From Sipunculus nudus (lineage: Eukaryota > Annelida > Sipuncula > Golfingiida > Sipunculidae): 64,000 nt of DNA. The position numbers were made by a program, and so were the translations under genes. Each line of letters starts with the position of its first letter. The first letter of the stretch is position 1. Positions 58,111 to 64,000 of this stretch are shown in pieces. The stretch lies in the NCBI GenBank assembly GCA_026874595.1, contig CM049309.1, positions 45,536,079-45,600,078 of the forward strand. The letters run 5' to 3'. The notes under the pieces were generated by a model. The model ran no database searches. It saw only the letters and a program-made list of their open reading frames with translations, and had not been told where the DNA came from.

Positions 58111-58206
58111 CGGGGGGGGGGGGGGGGGGTTGAAGGCGTCGGGGGGGGGGGGGGGGGTTGAAGGCGTCGGGGGGGGGGGGGGTTGAAGGCGTCGGGGGGA
58201 GGGGGG
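58111..58206. repeat. G-run minisatellite, unit about 25-29 bp
   Basis: Three units of a long G run plus TTGAAGGCGTC (the landmark at about 58129, 58158 and 58183). It is strongly G-quadruplex-prone, and run lengths are likely unreliable. Confidence 0.9.
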
Positions 58207-58209
58207 TGA

Positions 58210-59370
58210 TCAAAGTTGGGGCAAGCTTTTATGAATATAAATATACTTTTTCTTGTGACACATTTCAATTTTTTAAATCTACAATTAAATTTTAAATCTT
58301 TAAAAAATAAGGTATTATATTTCCAATATAGGTTAATTCTAAACCCGGTTTGGATTAAAATACTTATATAAATACATGATATATAATACATGATAAACTC
58401 ATAAATTGAACTAAGGTATAGAATTCTTATTATTAATAAATTTCATTTTAGATATATAAATATAATACTCTGAATGGCATTGGGGGAGGGGGTGATTACA
58501 TTATCCACCCTCTCCCTCCCCCCTGTATTTCCGCCACTGATTATGTCACAATTTGAATTTCATGACGGTTTGGGCTTGGTAAGTTCGTCTGTTTTATCAC
58601 TGTGTCTGTCGTTATAATAATGCGTGCATAGCGTACAAAATAATATTATATTTAGTAATTCTCATTACCTTACAAACCCCATACAAACTTAATTTTTGTG
58701 TCCTTAAACAAGAGTCATGAATAGTGATAACAATTAAGTGTTAAACATTTACTTCAGTGTCAGATTACAAGAATAGTTTGTATGGCTAATGTGATAAACA
58801 TTAAAATCAGTTTAAATCTGACATTCTATGTCATTATGACGTCACGCACGACCTATGTAGGAGGACACCCCGATTACTGGATTGACAAGCTGTCAGAAGT
58901 ATTTAATGTTAAAATGGGTTGTGAAAGTTTAAAGCGCATTGAGGCAGAAAAGGTTTTGATTCGCAAATAATAGTTCTTATGGTAAAAAGCACCATTAGAA
59001 GACGGTAGCTGACATGGTGTGACCTGTATCGGTTTCCTAGACGTGTCCAAGGAGCCTCATCAGTAGATGTAATTGGGGATATGAGAGTATCTTAACGTTA
59101 TAATGTGATTATCTCCAGGGCGTAACAACAGTGGGTAACAAAAGACTGGTCGTAGTCTAATTAATTATCAGAAATATTAATGCGGTGGCATTGTACTGCA
59201 GCGACAGGAAGACTGTCTGTGATGTAGGGATTAAGATTTTGAAGAATAGGATGATGATTCATATTGACATACTCTGTATATTTCTTCATCCTTTGAAAAG
59301 TTTCTGGTAAATTATAAGTTATTATGCCTTTCATAATCGTTTGGCTTGGAAACGAAACACTATTTCGCTG
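58210..59370. other. Non-coding stretch, nothing recognised
   Basis: Only short frames without domain character. Around 58480-58545 there is a G-rich/C-rich block ending TTTCCGCCACTG, which resembles a lone hAT-type end. Confidence 0.45.
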
Positions 59371-59374
59371 TAAA

Positions 59375-59384
59375 TCTCTCTGTC

Positions 59385-59457
<73 letters not shown>
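59375..59457. repeat. (TCTG)n(TC)n microsatellite
   Basis: TCTG tetranucleotides followed by TC dinucleotides. Confidence 0.95.
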
Positions 59458-59461
<4 letters not shown>

Positions 59462-59784
59462 GGTATTCCGCTTGACATGTGTCCAGGAGTTACGTACGTT
59501 ATGCGATTAATTTAACATTAATACCAGTCTATGTTAAAATTTACCGATGAAAGTAATTATGCTCCACGTCTCTCGAGATAGCAGGACATTGTTCACTCTT
59601 TATTTCCTATTTGATAAAGATCTACATCTGACACCATTATTGGCTAACCGATAAGGATACTTTGTATACCGTCAATTAAAGTAGTACGGCTTAATCTCTG
59701 GCCAGACTGTCATACAGACTCATACACGCCCACCAACTCACACTACACCCACACACCTACACCCAGAAGTACATCTTTGTATAT

Positions 59785-59801
59785 ACAATGATTTTTGCAC
59801 G

Positions 59802-59868
<67 letters not shown>

Positions 59869-59893
59869 GAACGTGTACAAACCATTGTGTATT
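59785..59893. repeat. (TA)n array framed by inverted repeats (long hairpin)
   Basis: TACAATGATTTTTGCACGTTCATA on the left is mirrored by the reverse complement of TATGAACGTGTACAAACCATTGTG on the right, around roughly 27 TA units (sequences quoted span up to 24 bases only as landmarks at 59785-59808 and 59866-59889). The whole could extrude as a cruciform. Confidence 0.8.
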
Positions 59894-60434
59894 CAAAACC
59901 TGTAGAGCTATTAAATATAAAATTTCTATATAAAAATCCTGTACTAACCATTTCAATGCAGAAACTATGTAAACATGTAAAAAAACATATATAATCTTTG
60001 CAAACCACGTACACTGTGCAGGTGATCAAATCTCAGGATTGATGATCTGTCGGACGCGTAAACAATATATTAACATTACAACTAAATTAAAACTGGATGT
60101 GGCCCCCATGAGAAACACCATATTGACTGAATAACCGACACGTCCTGTGTGATACATGGGAGTGAATGGGAATAATAAAATAAGCTTGATTAAACATCAA
60201 ACATGACAGCTGTGGGTGTGTGACACCTAATCCGACATGACATGATTTACGCACCCAGCAAAACACCTTGTCGCGACCCACTGACCCCGTTCTAGCAGAG
60301 TTTGCCCATTTTATTTTTTCTTTTCAAGTCTTCAAGTACACAACGACCCATTTACTCAAAGAAATTATTGAATCTGGAGGCTAGAGGCTAGTTGGCCAGT
60401 TTAAGTACAATGTAAGTTTAAGAGATTCAGCATA

Positions 60435-60614
60435 TACAGTGGAATCTCTGCTTACGGGTACCTCTGTACTAAGGGCACCTCCTATTTACCGCCACTTACG
60501 GACAGTCCCTTGAAAGTGGGTCCTGAAATCTATAACTTCCCTACTAAGGACACCTATCTTTTAAGGGCAAAATTTCCGGTCCGTTTTTGTCCGTAACTCG
60601 GAGGTTCTATTGTA
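60435..60614. mobile_element. TACAGTGGAAC-type MITE, copy 3 (180 bp)
   Basis: Left TACAGTGGAATCTCTGCTTA; right in reverse complement TACAATAGAACCTCCGAGTT. The internal sequence (GGGCACCTCC, AAGGACACC) differs from copies 1 and 2, but length and ends match. TA flanks are present. Confidence 0.85.
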
Positions 60615-60699
60615 TATAGATTGATCCAGCTGGACAAAACGTATATGGGATACATACAAATAATCCTGAATTACTCAAAAACTGAACAGAAAAACAAAA

Positions 60700-61260
60700 A
60701 TCAGCTCGGTTCCATCCTCTCTTGTTTATCTTACTATGAGCCAGGTCTCCAGCTCGGTTCAGAAAAGACCTTGCTTCCTTTTCCTCGATAAGTCATATTC
60801 AAAAATATTTAATTTTAGCTTTCCTGTCATGGTCAAATTAATCTCCGACCAAGGGAATTTAAATGAGTGTGATAAAAGATTTATTTCTAAAATGCCTTCT
60901 TTATGAAAATCCAAATATATACGATTTCGGATATTTGCATCCATGATTTTATATCGAGTACCAAAGATCCAAGCAACAGCAGGAGATGTTCGTATATAAT
61001 GTTGCAGGCATATTTCTTGGTCATTTCCATAGGCCAACTGCTTTTGATAACTGTCCTGGGGTCTCTTGTTAAAATCTGTCCAGTTTGAAAATTACATCCT
61101 CTAGTTCTCCGAGTCAAGACAGGATCATCAGAATAACTCCACAGCTGGTCATGCATATTCTTTTTTTTTAATCCAGTATTTTGCAAGCATTTTGTATGTA
61201 AAAGGGGTTCTTGCAAAGAGGTTGAGGAAATTTGAGTATCTCTTATGCCACACTTTCCTA
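60700..61260 (-). other. Possible decayed coding remnant, unidentified
   Basis: Two overlapping minus frames (61216-60887 and 61037-60759) both look mildly protein-like. Shifting from the first to the second near 61030 keeps a plausible sequence (R-D-P-R-T-V-I-K, then H-Y-I-R-T-S-P-A-V-A-W-I-F-G). That would fit one frameshifted ancestral protein, perhaps from a mobile element. I recognise no domain. Confidence 0.3.
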
Positions 61261-61269
61261 GTTAAACGC

Positions 61270-64000
61270 ATGGCGAGGGACTATTTGCAACTCCTGGTCC
61301 TTGTTTTTTATCCATTAATATAATCTTTGAATTATTTATTCTGTTCCGTTGGTCACTGCTCCGCGCAGGCAAGATGCTGCTTTGAGCTGTATAATTAAAA
61401 GGAAACAGATGCATTCATAATTAATAGTAAATGTTTTATTAGTAATAAATCGTCAAACACACCTCGGTAACTATATCAGCTCTTTCTCAGTGTCATTTCT
61501 ATCGAATCTAGATCACATTACACAACAGCTTTTAGTATACCAAGAATACTCCGATAGCAAACAAACCTTCACACGGATTTAAATAAAACCCTAAGCGATA
61601 ATCTTTATGTATGAGCGATGTGAATCAGCTATCCTGGACTGGCTACATAACGTATATATATATATATATGACTTATTCCAACGTGCCTTTACCATCATTA
61701 TACTTCTTCTATAAGAATGGAGTCACTTCTGAGACATCATGCACTGTTTTTTTTTTGTAACATAATCAACAACTTTGATATTATAAATATCGATATTTTA
61801 GCTGTAAATGTACCTATTTGACACCGGAATACAGGCATACAAAACCATACCTCGAAATGCATTAATCTATGGAATCGACGTGATTTCGACAAATGACACT
61901 ATCACCCCTAAATTTTACACATGTAAATATATATGGTAGTGATTTTTTTGTTTTGAGAGACTCGTTAAAAGAATTCTGTCATAGATCGTGAAATATATTG
62001 TCTGTCTTATTCTACATGAAACATCACTTATTAACAACATAGAATTCTGCATTCTAAGGAATGCAGGCCTCCGCCAGGTGGGGGATGCTCCCTTTTGTGG
62101 GATGCTCCTGAACCCATGTTTGTATTCAGTTATTCGGCCCATATTCTCAGGTTCATTTCGTGCATAAGGGACTGTACATTTGTAAATATACTGTGATGGC
62201 GTTCATGTGCTGGTTCCACATCAGAATCTATTCAATTCTTCATTGATATTTTCATGAGATTCCTTTAATGACAGCGTGAGTTATGTAAAAAAACACTACA
62301 CACACACGAACGGGGATGAACGCAAACCTTCTAGGGGAGGCAATTACCCTTGCGGGTCATACACAAGTAAAAGTAATGATTTTTTTTGCTTCTCGGGGAA
62401 AACTCAAGGGCGACTGCTCCCGCAGTACCACCGTAACAGGGGAATGACAAGTGGGTGTATTATCCAGGCACAATGCGTCACAGAAATCTACAAAGGGAGG
62501 CCTTAGTACAGAGTGGTCACTACACTGCATGTAATGTGAGCAGCGGGCGTGGCCCCAGCCTTGTACCGTGAGCACTGGTCATGATAATCTGCTTTCTTGG
62601 ATACACGAGGAAGAAGTGAAACTGGGACGCATCCTCCAAATTAAAAGTTCTGTTACAGGAAAATGAATAGTGTATCATCCTTTAGGGTATCATCCGGTTA
62701 GCTGACAAAAAGAATTGTATATATATATATATATACATATTTATATACATATATCAGGGATATGCTCCTTTAAGATCCCGAGTGATATCGACTGTATATT
62801 TTACTGATTTCGAAATCTACAAATAAACGCCTACAGCTTTGGGATCGATTATGGTATTCAATTCATTATCAAGCCCCAACCTCCCCCCCCCCCCCCCCCC
62901 ACCCACACACACACAAAAAACACACACACCCCAAAAAAAGGCTATAAATTAAAAACAAATGAAAATGAAATATTCTATCTATCCTTTAATCCACTTGTTA
63001 GTACCTGTCCCAAGTTTGACCAGGACTCGTGTATTACTTTCTTTGATGAAGTTTATGTTCAAATGGTCAGATGTTTTATCATATGTAGAAAATAGTTAAT
63101 GGTTGGAAAGTTTAAATCCCTTTATGGCTTTATAACTTTATATTGATCTTATTCTTTTTAATAAATTTTAAAAAATTTAAATTTGTGTCATACAATAAAT
63201 AACTGTGGTGATACAATAAAAGCATAAATTATATGAATATATAATACAGTAATATCTAATTTATTAATTGTATATTAATGAATTACTAGTATTAATATAA
63301 GTATATATATATGGGCATCGGCAGATGAAAAACTAATCATTAGACATGAGTGATCGGAAAATGGGCCTGACGCATGTTAAGATGGGTCTCAACCAATTAC
63401 CGAAATCGGTGATTGGGTCTGACCCAGTTCGCCCTTTCATGACCTGATTCCCACAACATGCCCAGCATGCTGGTATGTAATAATTTAATATTATTTTTAT
63501 ATGATTTACAAAATATATAAAGTGTAATTTTATCTGTTGAACTGTTCACATAATCATAGTTACTTTAGTCTTCAATCAATAAAAAACAATATACTGCTGC
63601 TACTGATATGTATAAAATGATGTGTGAAGCATTTATCCTTGCGATAGTAGTTGTTTTTCCAGACATCTATGATACCAGTACATGTATATACTAACTATAC
63701 GCAAATAAGACCAAGTCAAATGAGTGTACAAATGAGTGTCTTATCTCTCTTATAAAAACAATAAAGACAATAATGTATAAATGACATTATATGTTTACTT
63801 GTTGTTCAGAACTGTTATTTAAAAAAGTATGGTAATCAATCATTTGCTTTTTTTATATATACCTTGCCATAAGTGGACATATTTATGCTCCTCTAATTCT
63901 TCATCTTATTATTCTGCTATATTTTATATCTTATGTTATTGATTCTTACCCGTGAATTACCTTAATTTCTATTATCCAATTACTATGACTCGGTTCAAGT
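61270..64000. other. Non-coding stretch with small simple repeats
   Basis: No exon or element was recognised. Small (TA) runs lie at 61652-61668, 62719-62734 and 63301-63311; a C run followed by a (CA) run lies at 62882-62930. Confidence 0.5.

Overview
This is eukaryotic nuclear DNA: AT-rich, intron-rich, full of (TA)n microsatellites and fossil transposons, and with only one convincing gene in 64 kb. The repeat types (solo LTRs, hAT-like elements, 140-340 bp tandem units built around a 'TTCATGGACCTCC'-like box, short elements with TACAGTGGAAC-type ends) and the multidomain CUB/EGF/Ig receptor suggest a marine invertebrate. A mollusc, probably a bivalve, is my best guess, but nothing here proves the taxon.

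Region 1 (minus strand, 11,656 down to the left edge) holds the 5' half of a secreted or cell-surface protein. I assembled eight coding exons by hand. Their intron phases match at every junction (2, 1, 1, 0, 2, 1, 1, then phase 1 leaving the window). The predicted product starts at 11,468 and runs for 605 complete residues before the edge: signal peptide, CUB domain, three EGF-like domains, a module of about 110 residues with a SEA-like beta-alpha-beta-beta-alpha-beta pattern, and two Ig-like domains. The C-terminal part (transmembrane or GAIN/7TM, if any) lies outside. The domain order suggests an extracellular receptor, possibly an adhesion-GPCR-like protein. The large first coding intron (5,435-10,812) contains a solo LTR, a short inverted-repeat element and diverged tandem-repeat units.

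Region 2 (about 11.7-64 kb) is intergenic or distal-intronic and is a record of transposition. It holds a 2.1-kb hAT-like element with a 5-bp target duplication (13,209-15,312). It holds a 281-bp hAT-type MITE with a perfect 8-bp duplication (22,929-23,209). Two further solo LTRs match the one in intron 1 (29,790-30,615 and 40,528-41,042). A decayed LINE (31,183-34,690) sits inside one arm of an older inverted repeat whose other arm (24,600-25,815) preserves the pre-insertion state. The region also has a 144-bp x 3 minisatellite (about 27,820-28,253), a 338-bp x ~7 array beside a 31-nt hairpin (46,734-49,150), three 175-180-bp TACAGTGGAAC-type MITEs, and many simple repeats and poly-G/C runs.

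No tRNA, rRNA, CRISPR array or prokaryotic-type operon was seen. Most open reading frames outside the receptor are translations of microsatellites, satellite units or transposons and are not listed as genes. Exon boundaries and repeat edges were read by eye and carry an uncertainty of a few bases where stated.
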